Numbered from the stretch's first letter, positions 44,243 to 53,019 are shown. The stretch: DNA of 64,000 nucleotides from Puniceibacterium sp. IMCC21224 (GCF_001038505.1 NZ_LDPY01000002.1:248001-312000); one strand, 5' to 3'. A program made the numbers and translations. Notes: generated by a model not told the origin, from the sequence alone.

Positions 44243-45220
44243 TCAGACCAACGGTTTCGCCAGTTGTTGCGCCAGTATTTCGGGAACTTGCAAAAAACCA
44301 AGCAGCATTTCGGTATCAGCCGCCAGTGCAACCGCCCCCAGCACCGCAAGCAGGATCGAGAACACCACCCAGCGGTCAAACACCTCATGCTCGCGGTTGA
44401 TCAGCGCGTTGAATATCAGGCGGAATACGACCGACAGTCGCTGGATTGGCACCACCACGGACAACGGCGCAACCGCCAGGGCGAGATAGCGGAACAGCTG
44501 CGACAGGGCGACAAAGATCGTCGACAACAGGAACCAACGGGCCGAACTACGCTCGATACTGCGCATGTAGCCAAATCCGCCGGCAAAGATCACCAGCACA
44601 ACCACGACGACCGCCGCCGCCGTGTAGGACACCAGGACGCCGCCGACACTATCGGCCAGCGTCGCCCCTTCGCCCAGGCCAAGCGCGATGAACAATGGCG
44701 AGATGCCGTATCCCAGTGCCGATACCCCGCCCCAGAACAGCCCCGGCCCGATCTGTGGTTCAAAACCCTTGGCCGCGCCGGCCTTTTTCGCAGCTGTGCG
44801 GCGGCGTACCACCATCATTGGCCCGACGATTACCAACAGGATGCCGATGACATTGATGGTATTCACGCTTTCGTCGAGAAAGATGAACCCCAGTACCAAA
44901 GCCACCAGGATCGACACTTGCTGAACCGGTGTTGAAAGGGTGGAACCGAGGGTCTGGGTGGCGCGATAGTTGCCGTAGCGGCCGATGACAAAGTGGATCA
45001 CCCCGGCCGCCATCATCCAGATCCAACTGTCGAGTTCCCAGTCGCGCAGCGCCTCGAATCCACCCATGACAGCCGCGAAGCCGATAAAAATCGGCACCCC
45101 CAGTGGCACCGTGATCGCCATAGCCTGCATGACGCTTGCCCGCAGCACACCGCGGCGGACAGTGGCATTATTCAGCCCGAAAAAGCCCGCCGAAGCAAAG
45201 GCAAGGATGGCACCCAGCAT
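44243..45220 (-). CDS. EamA/DMT-family transporter
   Basis: A 325-residue inner-membrane protein with about ten hydrophobic segments in two EamA repeats. It has the second-repeat ALGYGISPLFIALGLGEG and PLSVVVPIQRLSVVFR elements. It follows the second small cupin by 19 bp and precedes the LysR gene in a unit headed by the operator at 46515. It is paralogous to the EamA protein at 59099. Such carriers export or exchange small organic molecules; direction and cargo are not known. Confidence 0.85.
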   Translation of the reverse strand: MLGAILAFASAGFFGLNNATVRRGVLRASVMQAMAITVPLGVPIFIGFAAVMGGFEALRDWELDSWIWMMAAGVIHFVIGRYGNYRATQTLGSTLSTPVQQVSILVALVLGFIFLDESVNTINVIGILLVIVGPMMVVRRRTAAKKAGAAKGFEPQIGPGLFWGGVSALGYGISPLFIALGLGEGATLADSVGGVLVSYTAAAVVVVVLVIFAGGFGYMRSIERSSARWFLLSTIFVALSQLFRYLALAVAPLSVVVPIQRLSVVFRLIFNALINREHEVFDRWVVFSILLAVLGAVALAADTEMLLGFLQVPEILAQQLAKPLV

Positions 45221-45239
45221 GTGTCAGTGTACTCCCGGC

Positions 45240-45842
45240 TTAGCGCGCGCCGCGCAGAAACGCGCCCACGATTTCGGGTGTCAGGGTCACGTCGGGGTCA
45301 TATTCTGGCGCATCCTCAATCTGCTCAAGGTCATTCAGCCCGCATTGTTTGAAGATCCGGTTGATGACCGAAATCAGCCGCAAGGGCCGTTCGGGATCGG
45401 CGTTGAAATGCTGGTGGATCGTGTTCGGCGGCACATAGATCACATCGCCCGCCTCGTATTCCCATTTGGACACCTTGTCCTGCGGTTTCCAGAAATAGGT
45501 GTCGGTTATCTCGACATCGCAATCCTGATGCAGATCGTACCCCTTGCCTTCGACCACATACAGGCACTCTTCGGCAAGGTGGCGGTGCTTGCCCGATTTG
45601 GAACCGGGCGGAACAATCTGCATATAGGCGTCCATCGTTTCGATCCGGGTGTTCATCGACTCGTTGATGAGGTGCTTTAGCAGCCCCTGGCGGGACATTT
45701 CCCACGGCATATCCTGCGGATGGACAACCTTTTTTCGCTCGGCATCGCGCGCCGGACGCGCGGCGGCATCATCCAGCAGATCCTGATAAAGGCCCATATT
45801 CTCGGTCCCGTCGAGCCAGACGGAAGTCTCTCCCCATGCCAT
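45240..45842 (-). CDS. Single-domain cupin, partner of the cupin at 45845
   Basis: A 200-residue cupin homologous to the one at 20755 (GLLKHLINESMNT signature). The first cupin motif (GKHRHLAEECLYVVEGKG) has two His and a Glu and the second is VPPNTIHQHFN, so the metal site looks complete. It starts 2 bp after the stop of the preceding cupin. The two probably make one functional unit. The recurrence of this pair at 20 kb next to a tctC gene suggests a conserved enzymatic role on an imported carboxylate. Reaction unknown. Confidence 0.82.
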   Translation of the reverse strand: MAWGETSVWLDGTENMGLYQDLLDDAAARPARDAERKKVVHPQDMPWEMSRQGLLKHLINESMNTRIETMDAYMQIVPPGSKSGKHRHLAEECLYVVEGKGYDLHQDCDVEITDTYFWKPQDKVSKWEYEAGDVIYVPPNTIHQHFNADPERPLRLISVINRIFKQCGLNDLEQIEDAPEYDPDVTLTPEIVGAFLRGAR

Positions 45843-45844
45843 GA

Positions 45845-46471
45845 TCAGTAGCCCTCTTCAGGATGATTAAAATCGTCTTCTTCTTCGCGCACGGTAAAGT
45901 TTTCGCCACCGGGTGCTGGGGTGGTATCGCGCGGTTCAACAGTTTTCTGGAACAGCATGTTCATGAACACGAACATTGGTTTGGTTTTCAGCACCAGCGC
46001 GCGGGCGGGTTTGGTATCTGACGCGTTAAAGTGTTGATGGACGCAGTTGTTGTGAACAATCGCCACGTCTCCGGCCTTCCACTCGTACTTGATCTCGTCA
46101 TGGATCTCGTAACCTTCGCCGTCGAGGATATAAAACGCGGCCTCGTTGACGTGGCCATGCTTTTGGCTTTTGCCGCCGGGGCCGTATTCCTCAAGATGCA
46201 GGTGGAATAGCTGGGTGATACCGTCCTTTGGCTCCACATAGTGGCGCGAGTAGGCCTGTGGCCCGTCAACAAATTTTATCTCGCTCGCCTTACGGACACG
46301 GGGCATGGCGCGCAGGCGTTCCAGTTCCCAGCCCAGATTATACCCGCCCTGAATTGGACGCACAAAAATCCGGTCTTTCTGGCTGTGATAATAGCCCGCA
46401 GGTCCGGGGGCCGTGCTGTCGTCATGATCGTGGTCATGCGCCTCTTGCGGTTCATCTGTTTTCTTGTCCAT
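45845..46471 (-). CDS. Single-domain cupin with His-rich N-terminus, first of pair
   Basis: A 208-residue cupin homologous to that at 20167. The N-terminus carries a His/Asp run (EAHDHDHDDS) absent from the 20-kb copy. Cupin motifs are SQKHGHVNEAAFYILDGEG and VHNNCVHQHFNAS. It heads a unit of cupin-cupin-eamA-lysR and lies 44 bp from the operator at 46515-46539, with an AAGGAGG site. The His run may bind metal, as in other proteins of the predicted regulon. Function not assigned. Confidence 0.82.
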   Translation of the reverse strand: MDKKTDEPQEAHDHDHDDSTAPGPAGYYHSQKDRIFVRPIQGGYNLGWELERLRAMPRVRKASEIKFVDGPQAYSRHYVEPKDGITQLFHLHLEEYGPGGKSQKHGHVNEAAFYILDGEGYEIHDEIKYEWKAGDVAIVHNNCVHQHFNASDTKPARALVLKTKPMFVFMNMLFQKTVEPRDTTPAPGGENFTVREEEDDFNHPEEGY

Positions 46472-46514
46472 TTCGGATCCTCCTTGGGGCCGACTGTAGC
46501 GCGCAACGTTATGC

Positions 46515-46539
46515 AGAACAATATTCTTTCATGTGGAAT
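46515..46539. promoter_or_regulatory. Composite IclR-type operator, site 6 (cupin-pair promoter)
   Basis: Half-sites AGAAC, 3 bp, ATTCT, 7 bp (TTCATGT), GGAAT. It is one of the weaker copies but has exact spacing, 43 bp upstream of the cupin gene on the minus strand. Confidence 0.6.
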
Positions 46540-46661
46540 ACTCACGGGAGGTTGCGAATTTTGGATGCGAATTTAGTTGAAAACAAAGGGTTTTCAGTGG
46601 CAACTTACCTCTTGCCCGGCCCTTCCGCATCGCGGAACGACTCAAAAAAATCAGCGTGCTA

Positions 46662-46686
46662 TTTCTTGTATATGAAACAGTGTTCC
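46662..46686. promoter_or_regulatory. Composite IclR-type operator, site 7 (Rieske ferredoxin promoter)
   Basis: In plus orientation: TTTCT, 7 bp (TGTATAT), GAAAC, 3 bp, GTTCC. Read on the minus strand it follows the standard order with an ATATACA spacer. It is 37 bp upstream of the ferredoxin ATG and inverted relative to site 6 in the same divergent region. Confidence 0.68.
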
Positions 46687-46723
46687 ACTTATTATCCTCG
46701 CAACGGTAATTTTTGAGGATCCC

Positions 46724-47047
46724 ATGACAGATACTGAAAACCTGATCGAACTTTGCGCCAAATCTGACGTTCCCGAAGGTGGAATCATCAAGGTTGAAAC
46801 CGACCGCCTCGAACTTGCGGTCTACCGCGTCGAGGATGAGTTTTTTGTCACCGACAACATGTGTACCCATGGCCCCGGTGAACTGTCCGAAGGGTATCTA
46901 GAGGGGCATGTGATCGAATGCGACTTTCATGGTGGCCAGTTTGATATCCGGGATGGTCAGGTCGTGGCGCCGCCCTGCCTGGTGCCACTGCTCATTTACA
47001 AAGTGGTGCCACATGAAACGGCGGTGATGATTGAGCCGCCTGAATAG
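46724..47047 (+). CDS. Rieske-type [2Fe-2S] ferredoxin
   Basis: A 107-residue soluble Rieske ferredoxin with cluster ligands C47, H49 (MCTHG) and C66, H69 (CDFHGGQFD). It resembles the ferredoxins of biphenyl/naphthalene-type dioxygenases. It stands alone between its own operator and a terminator. It is the only ferredoxin of this kind in the window and probably links the reductase at 33978 with the oxygenase at 28702. Confidence 0.92.
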   Translation: MTDTENLIELCAKSDVPEGGIIKVETDRLELAVYRVEDEFFVTDNMCTHGPGELSEGYLEGHVIECDFHGGQFDIRDGQVVAPPCLVPLLIYKVVPHETAVMIEPPE

Positions 47048-47079
47048 CGGATGCACGCGTCGTCTGATCAATGCGTTTC

Positions 47080-47102
47080 GGGGGGCCAGATATTGGCCCC
47101 CC
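47080..47102 (+). terminator. Terminator after Rieske ferredoxin
   Basis: A 9-bp stem (GGGGGGCCA, loop GATAT, TGGCCCCCC) followed by GTTTGGTTT. It separates the ferredoxin from the convergent tctA stop at 47143. Confidence 0.8.
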
Positions 47103-47142
47103 GTTTGGTTTCGCGTTAAAAGTCACAGCCGACGATCAAGCG

Positions 47143-48660
47143 TCAGACACGCTCGCGCCGCATCTTGCCACCAAACAGGCGCGTCTTGCGCAGCCCCGGC
47201 AGCAACAAGGTCAGAAGGATCAACACAATCAGGACAAGCGATTGCGGCCGTCCGGCCATAAAGCCCAACATGTCATAATCCGAGATCAGCTGAGTCTGGT
47301 GGAACGATCGCTCGGCGGTTTCGCCCAGCACCAGAGCAATCACCAGAGTCAGGCGCGGATAGTCAAAGCGGATCATCAGATAGCCCACCACCCCCATAAC
47401 CATCGCAAGGATCACATCGCCCAGCTTGCCATCCAGCACGTAAACCCCGGTCAGTGACACCGCGACCACCACTGGCACCAGAAAATGGACGTTGACGTAG
47501 GTGATAAGCACCAGCCAGCGCGACAGCAGCAGCCCAATCACCGAAGCTCCAACCGCCGAAAGGGTCAGCGCGAGGATAAGACCGTAAACCTCGGCCTGAT
47601 TCTGAAGCAGGATCGTTGGCCCCGGCTCAATCCCATGCAGCACAAGGATGCCGAGGAAAAGCGCAGTTTCAGCACTGCCGGGAATGCCAAAGGCCACCGT
47701 CGGCACCAGTGATCCGCCATCCTTGGCGTTGTTCGCGGCCTCTGGCGCGATGACGCCAAGGATGTTGCCCTTGCCAAAGCTTTCCGGGTTCTTGGACGAT
47801 TGCACGGTCGACGTATAGGCGATGAAGCTGGCCACCGTGCCGCCCAGTCCGGGGATCGCACCGATGATGGTGCCGATGGCTGATCCACGCAGCAGCACCG
47901 TCCAGTTTTTGAAGACGGAAAGCACACCCTCCCAGACACCGGTGATCTTGCGGCCGGCGTCTTCACCCTTGGCGGCAACCGATCCACCTTTTAGCCCCAG
48001 TTCGATCATCTGGCTCAGGGCGAACATCCCGGTGAGCGTCGGCACCAAAGGCACGCCGTCCCATAGGTAGTCGCTGTCCAGAGCAAAGCGGATTTCGCCC
48101 GACACGGTATCAGACCCGACAAAGGCCAGCATCAGCCCGAAACCGCCGGCGATGAGGCCGCGCAGCAGCTTGCCTCGGGCCGAAACGGCAATGGCCACAA
48201 GGCCAAAGATGGTGAGCAAAAAGAACTCGGCAGGACCAAAGGCCAGCACCAGCTCGCGTGCCACCGGAATGACAAGCAGCAGGGTGAACAGCCCGATAAG
48301 ACCGCCCATCGCAGAGGCTGCGGCTGAGGCACCGATCGCCAGCCCGGCCTTGCCCTGCTGCGCCAGCGGGTAGCCGTCAAAGGTGGTCGCGGCGTTTGGG
48401 GCGGTGCCCGGCGTGTTCAGCAGGATGGCGGTGATCGACCCACCAAACGACGTCGCCCCCATCACCCCGCCAGCCAGGTACATCGCATCGAGGCTTTCCA
48501 TTGTGAACGTCACCGGGATCAGCAGCGCCAGCGCAGTGGTGCCGCCCAACCCCGGTATCACCCCAAAGCACAAGCCCAGCAGTACGCCGAGAAAAATATA
48601 AATGATCGAACCACTCGTGAAGACGGTAAAGGTCGCGTCGAGCAGGATATCCAAGCCCAT
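47143..48660 (-). CDS. tctA: Tripartite tricarboxylate transporter large permease TctA (system 2)
   Basis: A 505-residue permease with about eleven membrane segments. TctA motifs GVIPGLGG (33-40) and GAIPGLGG, and the GVIAPEAANNAKDGGSLVPTVAFGIPGSAE stretch (diagnostic part GVIAPEAANNAKDGG), are present. The start at 48658-48660 is preferred over a leader reading that overlaps the tctC end. It closes the unit bicupin-eutA-tctB-tctC-tctA. System 2 thus shares a transcript with a EutA-like protein and a bicupin. Confidence 0.91.
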   Translation of the reverse strand: MGLDILLDATFTVFTSGSIIYIFLGVLLGLCFGVIPGLGGTTALALLIPVTFTMESLDAMYLAGGVMGATSFGGSITAILLNTPGTAPNAATTFDGYPLAQQGKAGLAIGASAAASAMGGLIGLFTLLLVIPVARELVLAFGPAEFFLLTIFGLVAIAVSARGKLLRGLIAGGFGLMLAFVGSDTVSGEIRFALDSDYLWDGVPLVPTLTGMFALSQMIELGLKGGSVAAKGEDAGRKITGVWEGVLSVFKNWTVLLRGSAIGTIIGAIPGLGGTVASFIAYTSTVQSSKNPESFGKGNILGVIAPEAANNAKDGGSLVPTVAFGIPGSAETALFLGILVLHGIEPGPTILLQNQAEVYGLILALTLSAVGASVIGLLLSRWLVLITYVNVHFLVPVVVAVSLTGVYVLDGKLGDVILAMVMGVVGYLMIRFDYPRLTLVIALVLGETAERSFHQTQLISDYDMLGFMAGRPQSLVLIVLILLTLLLPGLRKTRLFGGKMRRERV

Positions 48661-48730
48661 GGTGTGGCTGCCTCGTGTTATATGTGGTGCGGGGCGGGCC
48701 GCATTTGGCGCCGCCCCATTGGTCAGGCGA

Positions 48731-49681
48731 CTACTCGGACAGCACGTCTTTGTACTGCGCATAAAAGGTCATCAGATCCGACATGATCTTTGTGGCCGCA
48801 ACTGCGCCCACCGGGTCCATCGGGTTGTTGGAGCTTTCGGACCATTCCGCCACCGAAGCCGAGTCGGCCGCCGCGATCAGCGCATCTGACAGCGCGTCGC
48901 GGATGTCATCGGGGATGCCCGGAGGGCCACCAACGATCCGGCGCAAGTCGAAATTGGCGAAGTCCGGGTACCCAAGTTCGGTCGAGGTTGGCACATCTTC
49001 GATCGAGCGTTCATTCTCAAAAGTCATGAGGATGCGTACATCGCCGCTCTCGGCATATTTCTGCAGCTGCGCCACCGGTTTGATGGTTGCATCAACTTCG
49101 CCGCGCATCAGGCCAACGATCGTATCTGTCGACCCTTTGTAGCCGGTTACGTTGATGATAGGACAATCAATCAGCGACATGGCGATCCGCGCCGTCACCG
49201 ATGAGGTCGAGGCCGGGCCGGTATCCGAATGCTTGAACGGTTTGCCCTGTCCGCAGATGTCCTCAAGGCTTTGAAAGCTGCTGCCGGCCTTGACAGCAAG
49301 CGCGTATTTCGATGTGGCAAGGTTGGCGATCCAAGTCACATCCGTCAGATCATAGCCCGACGATTTTCCCAAAAGCTGCGGCACCGTCAGGCCCGGCACG
49401 TTAAAGATGCCGATGGTATAGCCGTCCGGGTCAGCACGATAGACCGTCGATGCCCCCTTTTGTCCGCCTGCGCCGGGAATATTTTCGACCACTACTTCGG
49501 TCCCGAGGATCTGTTCCAGCTCGGGCGCGACAGCGCGGACATAGGCATCAAAGCCGCCGCCGGGGCTGTAGGGCACCACAAATATAATCGGTTCTTCGGG
49601 CCATTCGGCGAATGCCGCCCCGGCGCTGGCGCCAAGCGCGGCGAGCGCCATAACGGCGCCCCGGATCAATTGATTTGGCAT
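48731..49681 (-). CDS. tctC: Tripartite tricarboxylate transporter binding protein TctC (system 2)
   Basis: A 316-residue periplasmic binding protein with a signal peptide (to about AAFA, residue 25). The Bug/TctC fold is shown by VVPYSPGGGFDAYVRAV, VENIPGAGGQKGAS and DPDGYTIGIFN. The length is standard. It lies between tctB and tctA of the same system. TphC-like members bind aromatic dicarboxylates and others bind citrate-like acids, so the ligand is open. Confidence 0.9.
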   Translation of the reverse strand: MPNQLIRGAVMALAALGASAGAAFAEWPEEPIIFVVPYSPGGGFDAYVRAVAPELEQILGTEVVVENIPGAGGQKGASTVYRADPDGYTIGIFNVPGLTVPQLLGKSSGYDLTDVTWIANLATSKYALAVKAGSSFQSLEDICGQGKPFKHSDTGPASTSSVTARIAMSLIDCPIINVTGYKGSTDTIVGLMRGEVDATIKPVAQLQKYAESGDVRILMTFENERSIEDVPTSTELGYPDFANFDLRRIVGGPPGIPDDIRDALSDALIAAADSASVAEWSESSNNPMDPVGAVAATKIMSDLMTFYAQYKDVLSE

Positions 49682-49767
49682 GTCGTTTCCTCCATTTTAG
49701 GTTTCTGTCCGCGTTGCTATCGCGGTTTCTGGTGGGTGCCTGGCGTGACCGGAATGCCCCGCCCCCT

Positions 49768-50277
49768 TCACCAAAGGCCCAGACCCTCGGCACCCAAAAG
49801 GACGCCGCGGTAAAGCCGGTAATCGAGCAGGATTTCAAACACGACCACCACGAATCCCAACACCACCAACCCCGAGATCAGCGAGGCCAGCCAGGGCTGT
49901 TTGCCCCGCAGGATCATGTAGCCAGTGATGAACAGAGGGATTGTCGGCAGGATGCCGATCAGCAGGAAGGCGACAATACAGCCGATCATCCAGCCAATTT
50001 GCATCAGCTCACTGCGCACAGTTGGGTCGTGAGTCATTTCACGATTGTTAAAATCGGCACCCAGTCCGATTTGCAGCGCGCGACCGACCCGATTGTCAAG
50101 CCGCGACACCATATCCAGCAGGCAAAGCAAAATTGTCACCGCGCCGACAACTGTGGGCATAAGCCGCGCCACCTTGCCATAGTCCTGCGCCCAGATCGTA
50201 TAGCCAAGCGCGGCAGCACCAAGCAGCAGCGGCGGCCAGATCGCGCGAATTTTGCGGGGTATATTTTGTGAGGTCAT
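49768..50277 (-). CDS. tctB: Tripartite tricarboxylate transporter small membrane subunit TctB (system 2)
   Basis: A 169-residue inner-membrane protein with four hydrophobic segments (about residues 12-25, 35-52, 75-105 and 115-150), fitting TctB. It starts 4 bp after the EutA-like gene ends. It pairs with the TctA at 47143. Sequence conservation in this family is low, so the call rests on topology and context. Confidence 0.82.
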   Translation of the reverse strand: MTSQNIPRKIRAIWPPLLLGAAALGYTIWAQDYGKVARLMPTVVGAVTILLCLLDMVSRLDNRVGRALQIGLGADFNNREMTHDPTVRSELMQIGWMIGCIVAFLLIGILPTIPLFITGYMILRGKQPWLASLISGLVVLGFVVVVFEILLDYRLYRGVLLGAEGLGLW

Positions 50278-50281
50278 AGGA

Positions 50282-51754
50282 TCATCCGGTGGGAAACAGC
50301 AAGGATTTCACAACCACGGGCGCGGCCCCGGTTGCGCGGATTACGGCGCCGATGTCAACAAAATCGAACTCTGACAACTGTATACCGTCGATCGAAACGA
50401 TTGGGCCGGGCACGTTCTCTTCGCTGCGCGCCTGCATACCAAGAAGGCCGCCGATATCACCGTCGCAGACCACCACCAGCGGATGACCCGTATCGATAAG
50501 CGGTCGCAATCCTGCCACCAGCCCCTTGGCCAGGGCGGCAAGGCGGTCGTAAGTGGCAGATCCTTGCCACGGTATCGCAATCGCGCAGGGGCTCTCACCG
50601 TGAGCCAAACCCATGCGTTCGATCGCGATACCGACCTCGACGGCAACCGCGTCAGCGTCGATCTCGTCGCCCAGCGAAAGCTTCGGCGCAATCACCGGTA
50701 AATTGCGCAGCGGCAAAGCGTCGCCCGGGTCAAGAAAGATCGTCGCCCCAGAAACCTGCACGGTGTATTGCGAAGCCCCGACAACAGTTGCGCGGATGCG
50801 CTGACGTGCCGCAACGATGGTGGCGGATCTAAGTTGTTCGATCACCGCGAGGGCAAGCTCAGGACCGAGATCGTCGGACAGCTGGCCGGGGCTGGCGATG
50901 TATTCCGAGACGCCGCCGGAAAAGACCAGCCGCGCCGTATCAGGCGGCACAATCGGTGCAAGGCGGAGGTAGCCCATGGGGTCCTGCCCGCAAAGCGCCT
51001 CGCAAATTCGCGTCGCCATGCCGGCGGCCAGGACAGTGCGTTCCTGCGCGCTCAACACTTCACCCAGCCCCTTGGCGATGCCTGCATCCGCGAGATGCCG
51101 CGCGCCATGCGGTTCGAGCCGCACAATGCGCCCGGCGCTGTCAAACGCCAGCAGCCGCGCCCCTACATCCAGCGCTGTCACAGCACCAACCTCACCGTCT
51201 TCACAAACGGCAAGTTTGGTTGTGCCGCCGCCGATATCAACGTTGACCACCGGGCCTTGCATCGACAGTGCCGCCGCGCCCGACCCTTGCGCCGCCATCA
51301 GTGTTTCCAGCGCATCCCCGGCGCTTACGGCCACAAATTTGCCCGCCTCACCGGCAAACAATTCGCCGATTGCACGCGCATTGGCGCGGCGCGCGGCCGT
51401 GCCGGTCAGGATCAACGCACCGGTATCGATCTTTTCGGGGGTCAGTCCTGATGCCACGTATTGGGCCGCAATAAAGCGACCCAAAGCACCCGCGTCGATG
51501 GTGTTTTCGGCCGCATAGGGGGTCAGCAGGATCTCGCTCTCGAACAAGACTTCGCGCGCCGCCACAATATAGCGCGTGTCCATCCGCTCTAAGGTGATCG
51601 ACGAGAACAGCAGGTGCGAGGTCGACGACCCGATATCGACCCCGACCGAGATCAGCGCTATCTCATCCTCTTCGATCAGGCTGCGGCCCGCCTCAGAGAA
51701 AAAGATCCGCCCGCCGTCCTGTCCGGTTTCCGCAATCTCGCTCATCGCGTTCAT
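50282..51754 (-). CDS. EutA-like actin-fold ATPase, copy 2
   Basis: A 490-residue EutA-family protein. Nucleotide motifs are GVDIGSSTSHLLFS (37-50) and NVDIGGGTTKLAV, with VFSGGVSEYIA near the adenosine pocket. It lacks the His-rich extensions of the copy at 31290. Its ATG overlaps the stop of a bicupin gene, and tctB follows at once, so bicupin, EutA-like protein and transporter are co-expressed. No ethanolamine ammonia-lyase genes accompany it. A reactivase for another enzyme, perhaps the bicupin or the ThDP enzyme encoded divergently, is a reasonable guess. Confidence 0.84.
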   Translation of the reverse strand: MNAMSEIAETGQDGGRIFFSEAGRSLIEEDEIALISVGVDIGSSTSHLLFSSITLERMDTRYIVAAREVLFESEILLTPYAAENTIDAGALGRFIAAQYVASGLTPEKIDTGALILTGTAARRANARAIGELFAGEAGKFVAVSAGDALETLMAAQGSGAAALSMQGPVVNVDIGGGTTKLAVCEDGEVGAVTALDVGARLLAFDSAGRIVRLEPHGARHLADAGIAKGLGEVLSAQERTVLAAGMATRICEALCGQDPMGYLRLAPIVPPDTARLVFSGGVSEYIASPGQLSDDLGPELALAVIEQLRSATIVAARQRIRATVVGASQYTVQVSGATIFLDPGDALPLRNLPVIAPKLSLGDEIDADAVAVEVGIAIERMGLAHGESPCAIAIPWQGSATYDRLAALAKGLVAGLRPLIDTGHPLVVVCDGDIGGLLGMQARSEENVPGPIVSIDGIQLSEFDFVDIGAVIRATGAAPVVVKSLLFPTG

Positions 51755-52953
51755 TCAGGCTTCTCATAGAGCGCCGGATCCATCCGCACAGTTCCGCCGG
51801 TATCCTTGAGGTGCTGCTCGAACTCGGCGCGGATGTGCGGGTCTTCCATCCAGTAAGGGATCGAAGTGCCGCCTTCGGTGACGTCCATCGCGGTGTAGTC
51901 GATCTGCTTTTCGCCGGGCGGCAGGCCCGTCACCAGGCTGGGATGGTTCGGGCCGAACCAGGCCGAGAGGCGGAAGGGCTCTGGCGAAGTGTTGAAGTGC
52001 TGGTGATACCAGCGCGCGCCACCCGGCGCCGCACTGACAAGGCCAACTGGTTCATAGTCAACCCGCTTCACCTTGTCGGCGTGGCCATCTTTCCACGGGT
52101 TCACACCGCAATCTTCGGGCCACGTGTAGGTATACCCCTTGCCCTTGACACAGACCAGAACGGCGGCCGAGGTGTGGGCATGAGCCTTGGAATACTTGCC
52201 AGTCTCGTGCTGGCCGATCCACAGGTAGAACTTGTTGCCGGTCATGAAGGGTTCGACCCGCCGATACCCCGGCGAGCGGCGGTTATCGAGCGGCAGTTCG
52301 CAATTTATGACATCGGGCACGAGGTTGGTACGACGCATGGCCAGACCACGGATCGGATCGGGCTCCAGCTCTTCATTGGGTTTGTAGAAATCTTTTGAAC
52401 CAGTGAAACGGCTGGTAAATTCATAGGGGCAGTCAAAGATGGCGTCGGTGTCGCCGATCAGGTTCATCAGATTCGGCGCCGTGGTTCCGCCCAGCAGCAA
52501 TGCTGGGGAATTCGTGGCATTGACGATGCGATGATAGGCATTCACCGGGATTGAGAACATCGAACCGGTCTGCCATTCGAACACGTGTTTTGGTCCACCC
52601 TCGGTCAGCCACACCTCGGTCGAGCCGCGCCCCTCAACCACAAAATAGATCTCTTCATACAGATGTTTTTCGACCTTCAGCGCACCCGCCGACGGCACCT
52701 CAACCACGTAGTTGCCCCACTTTCCCTCAGTGCCGTGAAGCTGGATATAACTGCCGCGACCGCCCATCCGGTCCCATTTCACCAAAGGCAGGTTCTGCAC
52801 CTTTGAAATGCCAACCTCGCGAAAGATCGGGATGCCGTCAGCCTCCATAAAGCGGTCATAATCCGACTGCGGCTGACCGAACCTGCCAAAGCCGGCCCGC
52901 TCACCCTGCGTTGGCTCGTGCCAATGCACCGAGCCATCCATGTCATGGGGCAT
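51751..52953 (-). CDS. Bicupin protein (EutA-associated cupin), copy 2
   Basis: A 400-residue protein with two cupin barrels (about residues 90-170 and 245-340). Only the second keeps a His-rich metal motif (SKAHAHTSAAVLVCVKGKG, then WYHQHFNTS). The first barrel (KHLYEEIYFVVEGRG) has few ligands. It is a diverged paralogue of the bicupin at 30053 with a longer N-terminal part. The overlap with the EutA-like gene, and the divergence from a ThDP-enzyme gene, repeat the gene set at 24-33 kb. Reaction unknown. Confidence 0.82.
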   Translation of the reverse strand: MPHDMDGSVHWHEPTQGERAGFGRFGQPQSDYDRFMEADGIPIFREVGISKVQNLPLVKWDRMGGRGSYIQLHGTEGKWGNYVVEVPSAGALKVEKHLYEEIYFVVEGRGSTEVWLTEGGPKHVFEWQTGSMFSIPVNAYHRIVNATNSPALLLGGTTAPNLMNLIGDTDAIFDCPYEFTSRFTGSKDFYKPNEELEPDPIRGLAMRRTNLVPDVINCELPLDNRRSPGYRRVEPFMTGNKFYLWIGQHETGKYSKAHAHTSAAVLVCVKGKGYTYTWPEDCGVNPWKDGHADKVKRVDYEPVGLVSAAPGGARWYHQHFNTSPEPFRLSAWFGPNHPSLVTGLPPGEKQIDYTAMDVTEGGTSIPYWMEDPHIRAEFEQHLKDTGGTVRMDPALYEKPE

Positions 52954-53019
52954 TCATAGTTCCTCCCGATCCTTGTTGGGCGCATTGTGACTCCGATCTC
53001 GCCGGGGGTCAAAGTTTTT

